Of a stretch of DNA of 47,035 nt, positions 35,703 to 44,160 are shown piece by piece. Both the position numbers and the translations under genes were made by a program. The notes below the pieces were generated by a model. That model was not told the origin of the DNA. It ran no database searches and saw only the letters and a program-made list of their open reading frames with translations. Position 1 is the first letter of the stretch. Every line of letters starts with the position of its first letter. Source of the DNA: CAZPGL01 sp964586175 (GTDB lineage: Bacteria > Actinomycetota > Acidimicrobiia > Acidimicrobiales > MedAcidi-G1); contig CAZPGL010000015.1 in the NCBI GenBank assembly GCA_964586175.1, forward strand, positions 1 to 47,035, in the 5' to 3' direction.

Positions 35703-37405
35703 CCTGCCCGCTCGCCGCCCTCAAGGAGCAACCGGTCGAGCACACCGTCCAGCAGGGTGTCCAGGTCGCGGTCGGCAACTGCTTCGACGGCGTCCGGGGC
35801 CTCATCGCCGACCGGGGCCACGACCTCACCGTAGACCTTCAGCTTGGGTTCGGTGCCGCTGGGCCGTACGACGAGGCGGGCACCGTCGATTTCGAACGCC
35901 ACGGCATCGGTGGGCGGCAGGCCGGTGGCCGACGCCGCGTAGTCGACGACTCGGGTGACCGGACGGTCGGCCAGAGCGTCCGGTGGGTCGGTCCGGAGCC
36001 GTTCAATCAGACCCGCCATGACGGCGGCTCCGTCCGGCCCGTCGAACCGTCGGGTCCGCTGGCCGGTGCGGTGGACACCATGCCGCCGCCAGAGGTCGTG
36101 GAGCAGATCGACAACGGTGCGCCCGTCGGCGCGGGCCTCGGCAGCCAGCACGGCCATGGTGACCGCGGCGGTGATGCCGTCCTTGTCGCGCACGGCGTCT
36201 CCGACCGCGTAGCCGAGCGCCTCCTCGTAGCCGAACACGAACCGTAGGGAAGGGTCGGCCAGGGCCGGGCGGACGATCCACTTGAAGCCGGTGAGCGTTT
36301 CGGCGTGGTGCACCCCGTGGTGGGCGGCGACGGCAGCCAGCAGCCGTGACGACACGATGGTGGTGACCACGAGACGGTCGGCGCCGTCGCCTCCGGCCAG
36401 AAGGTGCTCAGCCAGCAGGCCGCCGAGCTCGTCGCCGGTCAGGATGCGCCAGCCGGCGGGCACCGGGACGGCGACGGCCAGCCGGTCGGCGTCGGGGTCG
36501 TTGGCCAGCACTAGGTCGGCTTCGATGGCCGCCCCGAGGTCGAGAACGGCGTCCAGGGCGCCGGGTTCTTCCGGATTGGGGAACGGCACCGTCGGGAAGT
36601 CGGGATCGGGTTCGGCCTGTTCGGCCACACCCACTGCGGGCTGGAACCCGGCGGTGGCGAGGGCCAGGCTCAGGGTCTCGGCGCCCACGCCGTGGAGCGC
36701 GGTGTGGGCGATCAGCAGGTTCTGGTCGCCGCGGGCGGCGAGGTCGGCCGCGACCTGGACGTACCGATTGAGCACCTCGTCGCCGACCCGGACGATGAGG
36801 GGGTGGTCTGGTGGAGCCAGGTCGTCGTCCAGCAGACCGACCTCGTCGATGCCGGACTCGATCTCGACGTCGATGGGCGACACGATCTGGGCGCCGTCTC
36901 CCCAGTAGACCTTGATGCCGCTGTCGGCCCCCGGATTGTGGCTGGCCGTGGCCACGATGCCGGCCGCCGCTCCCCGGTCGAGGACTGCGTGGGCCACGAC
37001 GGGTGTGGGCAGCGGCCGGGGCAACAGCAGGGAACCGACCCCCAGGCCGGCCAGCACCCGGGCCGTGTCTTCGGCGAACACGTCGCTCTGGTGGCGGGCG
37101 TCGAAGCCCACGACGACCGTGGGCGGACCGGTCGACGGGCCGGTGCCTGGGTCGACGAGCAGGCGCCGTCCGATCGCGGCGGCGACGGAACGGACCAGCA
37201 CCCGGTTCATGCGCATCGGGCCGGCCCCCCGCTCACCGCGGATGCCTGCGGTACCGAAGCCGAGACGGCCTGTGAACCGTTGGTTGAGCGTCAGGCCGCC
37301 CTCGGCCAGCAGACGCTCGGTCTCAGCCCGGGTGTCGGGATCGGGATCGACGGCCAGCCAGCGCCGGGCCAGGGCCGCGGCGTCGGACCCCGGCCGATCC
37401 GTCAC
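35699..37405 (-). CDS. Alpha-D-phosphohexomutase superfamily (phosphopentomutase/PMM-PGM-like)
   Basis: 568 aa, four-domain mutase. Active-site phosphoserine is Ser155 (TASHNPGADSGIK), the Mg site is DPDADRLAV, the sugar-binding loop is FGYEEALGY, and the C-terminal phosphate-binding loop is RPSGTEPKLKVY. The N-terminal GFGTAGIRGERG is characteristic of the PGM2-like group, whose members act on pentose phosphates. In this operon, between PNP and deoC, the role would be ribose- and deoxyribose-1-phosphate to 5-phosphate. The GTG start overlaps the PNP stop (GTGA). A general phosphoglucomutase is the alternative. Confidence 0.88.
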   Translation of the reverse strand: MTDRPGSDAAALARRWLAVDPDPDTRAETERLLAEGGLTLNQRFTGRLGFGTAGIRGERGAGPMRMNRVLVRSVAAAIGRRLLVDPGTGPSTGPPTVVVGFDARHQSDVFAEDTARVLAGLGVGSLLLPRPLPTPVVAHAVLDRGAAAGIVATASHNPGADSGIKVYWGDGAQIVSPIDVEIESGIDEVGLLDDDLAPPDHPLIVRVGDEVLNRYVQVAADLAARGDQNLLIAHTALHGVGAETLSLALATAGFQPAVGVAEQAEPDPDFPTVPFPNPEEPGALDAVLDLGAAIEADLVLANDPDADRLAVAVPVPAGWRILTGDELGGLLAEHLLAGGDGADRLVVTTIVSSRLLAAVAAHHGVHHAETLTGFKWIVRPALADPSLRFVFGYEEALGYAVGDAVRDKDGITAAVTMAVLAAEARADGRTVVDLLHDLWRRHGVHRTGQRTRRFDGPDGAAVMAGLIERLRTDPPDALADRPVTRVVDYAASATGLPPTDAVAFEIDGARLVVRPSGTEPKLKVYGEVVAPVGDEAPDAVEAVADRDLDTLLDGVLDRLLLEGGERAG

Positions 37406-38220
37406 AGGCGTTCCAGGACGCCGGCCAGCAGGGCGAGCATGCGGGGGCCGGCATCGGCGGCGGCGTTCAGGACGTCACTGTGGTCGAGTTCGGGACCGAG
37501 ACCGGCGGCAGCGTTCGTGACGAGCGAGACGCCGAGCACCCGAGCTCCCAGATGGCGGGCGGCGATGGTCTCGAGCACCGTGGACATGCCGACCAGGTCG
37601 GCGCCCAACCGGTCGAACATCCGAATCTCGGCCGGCGTCTCGAACGCCCCGCCGAGCAGACCGGCGTAGACGCCTTCGGGCACCGTCGGGTCGACCTCGA
37701 GAGCGATCTGGCGAAGTTCCGACGAGTAGGCCTCGGTGAGGTCGACGAACCGGCTCGGAAGACCTTCCGGCGGGTGGGGTCCGGCCATCGGGGAGGCCCC
37801 GGTCAGGTTGAGGTGGTCGGACAGCAGCACCGGCTGGCCGACCGGCCATTCGGGGCGCAGACCGCCGGCGGCGTTGGTGAGGACCACCGTGTGGCAGCCG
37901 GCGGCGATGGCCGTGCGCACCCCGTGGACGACGGTGTCGACCGGATGACCTTCGTACAGGTGGGCCCGGCCGCCGAGGACCAGCACCGAGGTGTCGCCGA
38001 CGGCGACCGAGCGGGCCAGGTTGCGGTGACCAACCACCGCGGGGGCCGGGAAACCGGGCAGGTCCCCCATCTCGATGTCGGCCACGATCTCGCCGAAGCC
38101 GTCTGCGGCCTCGGCCCACCCGGAACCGAGCACGACCAGGGCGTCGTGGCGGTCGACGCCGGTGCGTTCAGCCAGCACGGCCGCGGCCTCGTCGGCTCGA
38201 CGGTAGGGGTCCACGGTCAT
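37402..38220 (-). CDS. Purine-nucleoside phosphorylase (trimeric type)
   Basis: 272 aa, the length of class I (trimeric) PNP. It splits purine (deoxy)nucleosides with phosphate. Blocks: VVLGSGWAEAADGF (phosphate loop), VVGHRNLARS, GRAHLYEGH, VVLTNAAGGLRPE, MSTVLETIAARHLG and LVTNAAAGLG. First gene of the minus-strand deoxyribose operon. The ATG has GGAG about 7 nt upstream and a TACGCT -10 box further up. It is divergent from the Baeyer-Villiger-type monooxygenase. Confidence 0.91.
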   Translation of the reverse strand: MTVDPYRRADEAAAVLAERTGVDRHDALVVLGSGWAEAADGFGEIVADIEMGDLPGFPAPAVVGHRNLARSVAVGDTSVLVLGGRAHLYEGHPVDTVVHGVRTAIAAGCHTVVLTNAAGGLRPEWPVGQPVLLSDHLNLTGASPMAGPHPPEGLPSRFVDLTEAYSSELRQIALEVDPTVPEGVYAGLLGGAFETPAEIRMFDRLGADLVGMSTVLETIAARHLGARVLGVSLVTNAAAGLGPELDHSDVLNAAADAGPRMLALLAGVLERL

Positions 38221-38255
38221 CGAGATGCTCCGCCTGGTCGGGGTTGGGGGGTGCG

Positions 38256-38261
38256 AGCGTA
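38256..38261 (-). promoter_or_regulatory. -10 box of the PNP-mutase-deoC-ALDH operon
   Basis: TACGCT followed by CGCA on the minus strand, about 35 nt before the PNP ATG. It is identical over ten bases to the element before the TauD operon. No obvious -35. Confidence 0.4.
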
Positions 38262-38332
38262 GCCCAAGGCCGTCCGGGGCCGGCCGTCCGGCGGATGGGG
38301 CATCGGCGGACCCCATGGTGGATGCTGACGCC

Positions 38333-39820
38333 ATGAACACGCGGGGGAACGGGCCGGAGCCTGAGCATTTCGACGTCCTGATCGTCGGGGCCGGCATCTC
38401 GGGCATCGGCGGCGCCTACCACCTGACCGACCAGTGCCCCGACAAGTCCTTCGTGATTCTCGAAACCAAGGACGGCTTCGGCGGCACGTGGAAAACCCAC
38501 ACGTTTCCCGGGATCCGGTCGGACAGCGACCTGTACACGTTCGGCTACCGGTTCAAGCCGTGGATCGGACCGCCGATCGCCACCGCCGACAAGATCCTGG
38601 CCTACATGGGTGAGGTCATCGAGGAAAATGACCTCGAGCGGCACATCCGGTACGGCCACACCATCACCGACGCCTCGTGGTCGAGCGACGACCGTCGCTG
38701 GACCCTCGACGTGACCCGGACCGACACCGGCGAACTGGTGCGGTTCACCGGCAACTTCCTGTGGATGTGCCAGGGCTACTACCGGCATTCGGAGGGGTAC
38801 ACGCCGGAGTTCCCGGGCCGCGACCGCTTCGAGGGTCCCGTCGTGCACCCGCAGACCTGGCCCGACGATCTCGACTACGCCGGCAAGCAGGTGGTGGTCA
38901 TCGGCTCGGGGGCCACGGCGGCCACCCTCATTCCGGCGATGGCCGCCGACTGCGGGCACGTCACGATGCTGCAGCGCTCCCCCACGTACTTCGCCTACCG
39001 GGAGAACCGCGACGAGCTGGTCGACCAGCTGCGGGAGCTCGAGGTGCCCGAGGAGTGGATCCACGAGATCGCCCGCCGCCAGGCCCTGCACCTGCAGGAG
39101 CAGGTGGTGACGGCGTCGCGGGAGTTTCCCGACCTGGTGCGGGAGGAGTTGTTCGGCGGCATCCGGGCCATCCTCGGCGACGACTACGAGCTGAGCCCGC
39201 ACTTCACGCCGTCGTACCGGCCGTGGCGGCAGCGGCTGGCCCTGGTGCCCGACGGCGACCTGTTCCACAGCATCGCCGCCGGGGACGCCTCGGTGGTGAC
39301 CGACGAGATCGAGACGTTCACCGAGTCGGGTGTCCAGCTGACGTCGGGCGAGCACCTGGACGCCGACATCATCGTCACCGCGACCGGACTGAACCTGAAT
39401 GTCCTGGGCGACATCGACTTCGTCATCGACGGCGAGCCGTTGGTGTTCTCGGACACCGTGGCCTACCGGGGGATGATGTTCACCGGAATCCCCAACATGA
39501 CCTGGGTGTTCGGGTACTTCCGAGCCAGCTGGACGCTGCGGGCCGATCTGATCGCCGACTTCGTGTGCCGGCTGCTGGGCGAGATGGACGAGCGGGGGGC
39601 GTCGATGGTGGTGCCGGCATTACGGCCAGAGGACGCCGGCATGGACCTGCTGCCGTGGGTCGACCCGGAGGACTTCAACCCCGGCTACCTGATGCGGGCC
39701 ATGCACCTGATGCCCAGCCAGGGTTCGAACGACCCGTGGCACCATTCGCAGGACTACTGGTCGGACCGCCGGACGATCCCCGAAGCCGACCTCGACGACG
39801 GCGCGCTCATCTTCAAGTGA
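38333..39820 (+). CDS. Flavin-containing (Baeyer-Villiger-type) monooxygenase
   Basis: 495 aa class B flavoprotein monooxygenase. FAD-binding GAGISGIGGAYHL lies near the N-terminus, NADPH-binding VIGSGATAATLIP near 190, and between them the BVMO fingerprint FxGxxxHxxxWP (FEGPVVHPQTWPDD). ATG-type EATGL is present as VTATGLNL. It inserts oxygen into ketones or oxidises N/S atoms; substrate unknown. An in-frame ATG six codons upstream is possible; neither has a good ribosome site. It stands alone with its own strong terminator. Confidence 0.87.
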   Translation: MNTRGNGPEPEHFDVLIVGAGISGIGGAYHLTDQCPDKSFVILETKDGFGGTWKTHTFPGIRSDSDLYTFGYRFKPWIGPPIATADKILAYMGEVIEENDLERHIRYGHTITDASWSSDDRRWTLDVTRTDTGELVRFTGNFLWMCQGYYRHSEGYTPEFPGRDRFEGPVVHPQTWPDDLDYAGKQVVVIGSGATAATLIPAMAADCGHVTMLQRSPTYFAYRENRDELVDQLRELEVPEEWIHEIARRQALHLQEQVVTASREFPDLVREELFGGIRAILGDDYELSPHFTPSYRPWRQRLALVPDGDLFHSIAAGDASVVTDEIETFTESGVQLTSGEHLDADIIVTATGLNLNVLGDIDFVIDGEPLVFSDTVAYRGMMFTGIPNMTWVFGYFRASWTLRADLIADFVCRLLGEMDERGASMVVPALRPEDAGMDLLPWVDPEDFNPGYLMRAMHLMPSQGSNDPWHHSQDYWSDRRTIPEADLDDGALIFK

Positions 39821-39822
39821 CT

Positions 39823-39861
39823 CAACCTGCAGGAAGGGGCCTGTCCCCGCGCTGCAGGTTG
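39823..39861 (+). terminator. Strong hairpin after the monooxygenase gene
   Basis: CAACCTGCAG (39823-39832) is perfectly complementary to CTGCAGGTTG (39852-39861), and GGGG/CCCC can pair inside the loop. It lies between converging genes and can serve both strands. Confidence 0.65.
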
Positions 39862-39879
39862 GGCGGGCTTGGCCGCTTG

Positions 39880-40620
39880 TCAGGCGGGGTCGCGGAGGCG
39901 GACGACGGCCTCGTGTTCGACGGTGGCGACGGTCGCCTCGTCGACGCTGATCACGATGTCGGCCACTGCTCGGCTACCGACGCGGGTGTCGAACCGGTCG
40001 GTCACCGTCGCCGCCACGACGGCCTCAGCGCCCACCGAGACAACCCCGAAGTGGCGGATGCGACTGGTGGTGTGTATCCACGCCCCGTCGACCAACTGGT
40101 CGCGGAACATACCGTTGGCCAGAGCCGGCCACACCGCAGGGTGGACGATGCCGAGTTCTCCGTACAGGGCGAGATCGTCGCCGGCCCGCAGCCCATAGCC
40201 GTCCCATTCGCCGTCGAGGATGACGCTGAGCGGGTCGAGAACCTCGCTCAGCGGACCCCACCGGTCCACGGGCGGCGGGTCGGCCGGCCAGGCCGTGCAC
40301 CGTGCCCTCGTTTCTCCGGCGACGTCGGCCCGTACCTCGGTGGCGCCGTCGACGGTGGCGACCGGGACACAGTCGACGGGGTCGCCGTCGATGACCGGCG
40401 ACGAAAACGTCACGTCGGCGCCGCCGCCGCGCAGCCAACCCAGCCCCCACGCGTCGACCAACGGCCGGGTCTGGTACGCGTACACGGTGACCCCGGCGAC
40501 CAGCCCGGCACGGAACCCGGCGGCGCGGCCACCTTCGTCGGTGTGGATCGGGTTGCCGGCGTGTTCGGGCAGGTTCCGGGCCTGCACCGACCAGGTGGCC
40601 GGCGTGCCGGAAGGGCTCAC
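39880..40620 (-). CDS. MaoC-like hot-dog domain protein
   Basis: 246 aa. The N-terminal part has the hydratase-like NPIHTDEGGRAAGFRAGLVAG segment followed by the hot-dog helix and FSSPVIDGDPVD strand. The C-terminal half (YGLRAGDDLALYGELG, HTTSRIRHFGVV) looks like a second, divergent hot-dog. Such proteins are enoyl-CoA hydratases or thioester-binding relatives. The GTG start overlaps the DUF1028 stop (GTGA). Last gene of the minus-strand catabolic run. Substrate unknown. Confidence 0.75.
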   Translation of the reverse strand: MSPSGTPATWSVQARNLPEHAGNPIHTDEGGRAAGFRAGLVAGVTVYAYQTRPLVDAWGLGWLRGGGADVTFSSPVIDGDPVDCVPVATVDGATEVRADVAGETRARCTAWPADPPPVDRWGPLSEVLDPLSVILDGEWDGYGLRAGDDLALYGELGIVHPAVWPALANGMFRDQLVDGAWIHTTSRIRHFGVVSVGAEAVVAATVTDRFDTRVGSRAVADIVISVDEATVATVEHEAVVRLRDPA

Positions 40621-41294
40621 GGGTCGCCGGCGACCCCGTAGCTCGGGGCGGCCGCCGGGTTGAGGGCCCGCACCAGGTACGGCTCCATTTCGGGCTCGTA
40701 GGCGGTCCACAAGCGCCGCAGCACACCGACCGGGTCGTCGTCGTCCCAGTCGCATCGCAGATCGACTAGGGCGTACGGCTGCCGGTGGTGGACGATGAGC
40801 GCCGCCGAATGCACCGGGCCCTCTTCGCCGCCGGCGGCGACACCGGCTTCGAGGCCGAGAAGCAGGCGTTCGGCGAGATGCGCGTCCGGTGCCGCGTCGA
40901 ACGCATCGGTCATGGCCCGGGGCACGTCGATGGAACTCAGCAGGTTGCCGGCGGCGACACAGTGGCCGCCTTCGCTCACTGCGTTCACGCCGAGGATGTT
41001 GGTGCCGGTGAAATGACCCAGGCCGCCGTGCAGGTCGACGACCGCCAACTGCCGGTAGTCGGCGTTGTCGCGCCCGTCCATGACCGCATCGACGGCCTGC
41101 TGCGATGTGTCGCCCGCTTCGAGGCGTTCGAACACGAGGGTGGCCAGAGAGGGATCGGTGACGTTTTGGGTGGCGACGGCGCCGACTCCGGCGCGGGCGT
41201 GAGGGCATCGTGACCCGACACAGATCGACGACGTGGTGATCGCCACCCCGACCATGTCGGTGCGGGCACAGTGGCCGGTGATGGAGAACGTCAC
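40617..41294 (-). CDS. DUF1028 family protein (Ntn-hydrolase fold)
   Basis: 225 aa. The start MTFSITGHCARTDMVGVAITT followed by GVGAVATQNVTDP, RQLAVVDLHGG and GHCVAAGNLL matches DUF1028, which has an Ntn-hydrolase-like fold; the catalytic function is not established. These genes often accompany amidase or Rieske genes in catabolic clusters. The GTG start lies 9 bases after the Rieske stop and the gene overlaps the MaoC-like gene. Confidence 0.8.
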   Translation of the reverse strand: MTFSITGHCARTDMVGVAITTSSICVGSRCPHARAGVGAVATQNVTDPSLATLVFERLEAGDTSQQAVDAVMDGRDNADYRQLAVVDLHGGLGHFTGTNILGVNAVSEGGHCVAAGNLLSSIDVPRAMTDAFDAAPDAHLAERLLLGLEAGVAAGGEEGPVHSAALIVHHRQPYALVDLRCDWDDDDPVGVLRRLWTAYEPEMEPYLVRALNPAAAPSYGVAGDP

Positions 41295-41303
41295 GTTCGC
41301 ACG

Positions 41304-42458
41304 CTACGTCAGCCGGTCGGCCAGGTAGCCCATCAGGTCGTGCAGTTCGTGTTCGAGCCAGCTGAGGCGGCCGGGCGACGCCAGCGGCGCCCGCGTTCCT
41401 TGTTGGATCCGCTCGACGATGGCCCGGTCCTCGTCGCAGACCCGGCTGAAGAAGTCGACGGTGTCGGCCACCCACTCCTCCGGGTCGTCGAGCGCTGCGT
41501 GCACTTCAGGTGCGGCGGCGATGCCGAACCGTAGGTCGACGTGCGACGTGCCTTTCGGCCGCAGCGACAGGTACCAGAGATGATCGGGGGCCAGGATGTA
41601 CATGTGCGACGGGAACACCGTCGGCATCACCGTGGTGTGCCGCCAATGACCGTCGAGGCTGGTGTTGTCGGGGTGGGCCCGGCCGTACAAGGAGCGGTCG
41701 TCCTTGGTGAACGTCTGGTAGGTGAACGCCGGATGACGCTGGTCGGGGAACACCGTGGAGTCGATCGGCATCCACGTGCCGAGGGTCTCCCGGTGCGCGA
41801 CGGGCAGGTGGTAGCCCTCCATGAAGTTCTCGACGACCAGCTTCCAGTTGGCGTCCCACACGTGGTCAGTGGTGTGGACGGGGATGTAGTCGGCGACGCC
41901 GTACCGGGCAACGAGCGGGTCGAGGGGTGCCAGCAGGTCGGCCACCGGCGGGGCGTCGGGGTTGAGGGTCACGTAGATCCACCCGTGCCACACCTCGGTG
42001 CGGATCTCGGGCAGGCAATGGTCGGCCTTGTCGAACCCGTCGGTGTGTTCCATGTGGTTGGCGGCGACGAGGCGTCCGTCGAGGTCGTAGGACCAGGCGT
42101 GGTACGGGCACACGATCCGACGAGCGGTCCCTCGCCCTTCCACGAGTTGCATCATCCGGTGACGGCACACGTTGGACAGGGTGCGGATCCGGCCGTCGAC
42201 GCCGCGGATGCAGAACACCGGCTGGTCGCCGATCGTGTACGTCAGGTGATCTCCGGGATTGGGGATCTCGGCAGCCAGGCCCGGGCACACCCAGTCGTGG
42301 GCGAACAGCCGCTGCTGTTCCAACTCGAGGATTTCCTCGTCGTGGTACATGGCGGGCGGCATCGGTGACGCGGCAGCCAATGGGCTGTCGGCGATCCGGC
42401 GCAGTTCGGCGAACGCGGCGGTGATCCCAGTCGGGGGGTCAGCGGTAGGCGGCGTCAA
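41304..42458 (-). CDS. Rieske oxygenase alpha subunit (second copy)
   Basis: 384 aa from a TTG start. The [2Fe-2S] site is Cys98-x-His100 and Cys117-x2-His120 (NVCRHRM, VCPYHAWSYD). The mononuclear iron His pair is in NFMEGYHLPVAHRETL, where a Glu stands in the bridging position. It is related to the GbcA/CntA-like group but only distantly to the first Rieske gene of the window. The TTG is chosen because family members share the ELRRIADSPL-type N-terminus; an ATG at 42362 would give 352 aa. It starts 13 bases after ridA. No reductase is encoded nearby. Confidence 0.83.
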   Translation of the reverse strand: MTPPTADPPTGITAAFAELRRIADSPLAAASPMPPAMYHDEEILELEQQRLFAHDWVCPGLAAEIPNPGDHLTYTIGDQPVFCIRGVDGRIRTLSNVCRHRMMQLVEGRGTARRIVCPYHAWSYDLDGRLVAANHMEHTDGFDKADHCLPEIRTEVWHGWIYVTLNPDAPPVADLLAPLDPLVARYGVADYIPVHTTDHVWDANWKLVVENFMEGYHLPVAHRETLGTWMPIDSTVFPDQRHPAFTYQTFTKDDRSLYGRAHPDNTSLDGHWRHTTVMPTVFPSHMYILAPDHLWYLSLRPKGTSHVDLRFGIAAAPEVHAALDDPEEWVADTVDFFSRVCDEDRAIVERIQQGTRAPLASPGRLSWLEHELHDLMGYLADRLT

Positions 42459-42471
42459 CGCTGGGTCCGAT

Positions 42472-42885
42472 TCAATCCGGGATGACCGCGGTGACTTCGA
42501 TCTCGACGACCCATTCGGGCCGCGCCAGGGCCGGGACGACGATGCCGGTGGAGCACGGGTGCACGCCTCCCAGCCATCGCCCCATCTCCCGGTACACCTC
42601 GTCGCGGTAGCGGATGTCGGTGAGGTACACGACGATGCGGCAGATGTGGTCGAGGTGGGATCCGGCTTCGGTGAGCAGCATCTCGATGTTGGCCATGGTC
42701 TTGGCCGTCTGTGCGGTCGGATCACCGATGTGGAGCGACTCGCGGGTGTCGAGGTCCTGGGAGACCTGACCTCGCAGGAACACCATGGTTCCTCGTGCGA
42801 CGACGCCTTGGCTGAGGTCGTTGTCCAGGTTCTGTTCCGGGTAGGTGTCCTTCGTGTTGAACGGGCGAAGACGTTGGTGGGCCAT
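42472..42885 (-). CDS. RidA/YjgF/YER057c/UK114 family protein
   Basis: 137 aa Rid-fold protein: RGTMVFLRGQVSQD, QTAKTMANIEMLLTEAGSHLDHICRIVVYLTD and a C-terminal RPEWVVEIEVTAVIPD. RidA proper has Arg before Cys-Val-Glu; here the Arg is kept but the Cys is changed, so it belongs to another Rid subgroup. Such proteins hydrolyse enamines or imines or act in breakdown of N-containing rings. It lies between a DszC-like flavoprotein and a Rieske oxygenase, suggesting the operon handles a nitrogen compound. Confidence 0.86.
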   Translation of the reverse strand: MAHQRLRPFNTKDTYPEQNLDNDLSQGVVARGTMVFLRGQVSQDLDTRESLHIGDPTAQTAKTMANIEMLLTEAGSHLDHICRIVVYLTDIRYRDEVYREMGRWLGGVHPCSTGIVVPALARPEWVVEIEVTAVIPD

Positions 42886-42945
42886 GTCGAGGCGGTTCCT
42901 GTTTCCTTGGCTGATCGGGGTCGGGGTTCGTCGGCTGGGTGCCGG

Positions 42946-44160
42946 TCAGGCGCCGGCGTGGGCTTGACCTGCGTCGATGGGGTCGACCTCGAATGGCGTG
43001 GAGCCACCACGGCCGCCCTTGGCGGAGAAGCCGTGGCCGAGGGCGGCTTGGGCGAGCCGTTCGAGGTACAGGTCGTCGCGGAAATGCAGGGTGAACGTGC
43101 GGGCGTCGCGCATCATCTGCCCGAGGGGGTAGCGCTCGTGGCACGCTCGGGCACCGAGCAGGTCGAATCCGGCGTATGGGATGGCCAGCACCGCCTCCTT
43201 GGCGAGATGCATGGTGCGCACCGCGTCGGCTTCGACCTCGTCGGGGTCGTCACCCCGGTCGAGGCGGGCCGCGGTGGCCCGCAGTGCCGACCGGGCGGCG
43301 AACAGGTCGGCGTCCATCTTTCCGAGACGTACCCGCACGACCTCGGAGCCGCTCAGATCGTCGCGTTGGCTGATGTAGTCGGCGATGAAGTCGAAGGCGG
43401 CCTGGGCGGAGCCGAGATGGTTGGCGGCGTAGGCGCAGGAGAACGTGCGGGGATCGTTGGTCACCCATCCGCCGGGTTCGCCGACGATGTGGTCGTCGGG
43501 GATGAACACGTCGGTGAATTTCACGCCGCAGGAAACGGTGGAGCGCATGCCGAGCATCTGCCAGTCGTCGAGCAGTTCGACCCCGTCGGACGCCGTGTCG
43601 ACGACGGCGAACACCATGCGCTGGGCGTAGGGGCTGTCGCCTTCGACGGCGGCCCACACCATGAGGTAGGTGGCGGTGGCGGCAACCGACGCGAAGCCCT
43701 TGCGGGCGGTGAGCCGGTAGCCGCCGTCGACCCGGGTGAGTTCAGCGGCCAGCTTCTCGGCACCGTTCTCGTAGATGTGGGCTTCGGACCCCAGTGAGGC
43801 GCAGAAGGCCCCGTCGACGATTCGAGGCATGAAGTGGTCGCGTTGTTCGGGGGTGCTGTGCCAGGCGATGATCCCGGAGGCGTGGTTGTGGACCTGGAGC
43901 AGCTGGGCGGTGTTGGATTCCCACCAGGCGAGCCGTTCGAGGATCTCGTACCAGGCGCTGTAGTTGCCGGGGAGCCACAGCCCGGCACCGCCGTATTCGG
44001 TCGGTACGCACAGGGTGTGCAGCCCTGCGGCTTGAGCTTCGGCAAAGTTCTCGTGAGGGAACGCCACGGTTTGGTCGAGGCCCCGCATGCGCTCACGGAA
44101 TCCCGGGCCGAGTTCGTCGATGCGCGCCAGGATCACGCTGGGGTCGGGGGCGGTGCTCAT
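42946..44160 (-). CDS. Acyl-CoA-dehydrogenase-like flavin monooxygenase (DszC/SfnC-like, group D)
   Basis: 404 aa ACAD-fold protein. It has VPTEYGGAGLWLPG, NHASGIIAWHST, GSEAHIYENGAEKLAAELTRV with GGYRLTARKGFASVA, and DDWQMLGMRSTVSCGVKFTDVFIP. The C-terminal helical segment lacks the usual catalytic Glu and reads GFDLLGARACHERYPLGQMMRDARTF-like, typical of reduced-flavin monooxygenases such as DszC or indole hydroxylases. A true dehydrogenase is the alternative. AGGAG precedes the ATG, which overlaps the deacylase stop (ATGA). Confidence 0.8.
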   Translation of the reverse strand: MSTAPDPSVILARIDELGPGFRERMRGLDQTVAFPHENFAEAQAAGLHTLCVPTEYGGAGLWLPGNYSAWYEILERLAWWESNTAQLLQVHNHASGIIAWHSTPEQRDHFMPRIVDGAFCASLGSEAHIYENGAEKLAAELTRVDGGYRLTARKGFASVAATATYLMVWAAVEGDSPYAQRMVFAVVDTASDGVELLDDWQMLGMRSTVSCGVKFTDVFIPDDHIVGEPGGWVTNDPRTFSCAYAANHLGSAQAAFDFIADYISQRDDLSGSEVVRVRLGKMDADLFAARSALRATAARLDRGDDPDEVEADAVRTMHLAKEAVLAIPYAGFDLLGARACHERYPLGQMMRDARTFTLHFRDDLYLERLAQAALGHGFSAKGGRGGSTPFEVDPIDAGQAHAGA

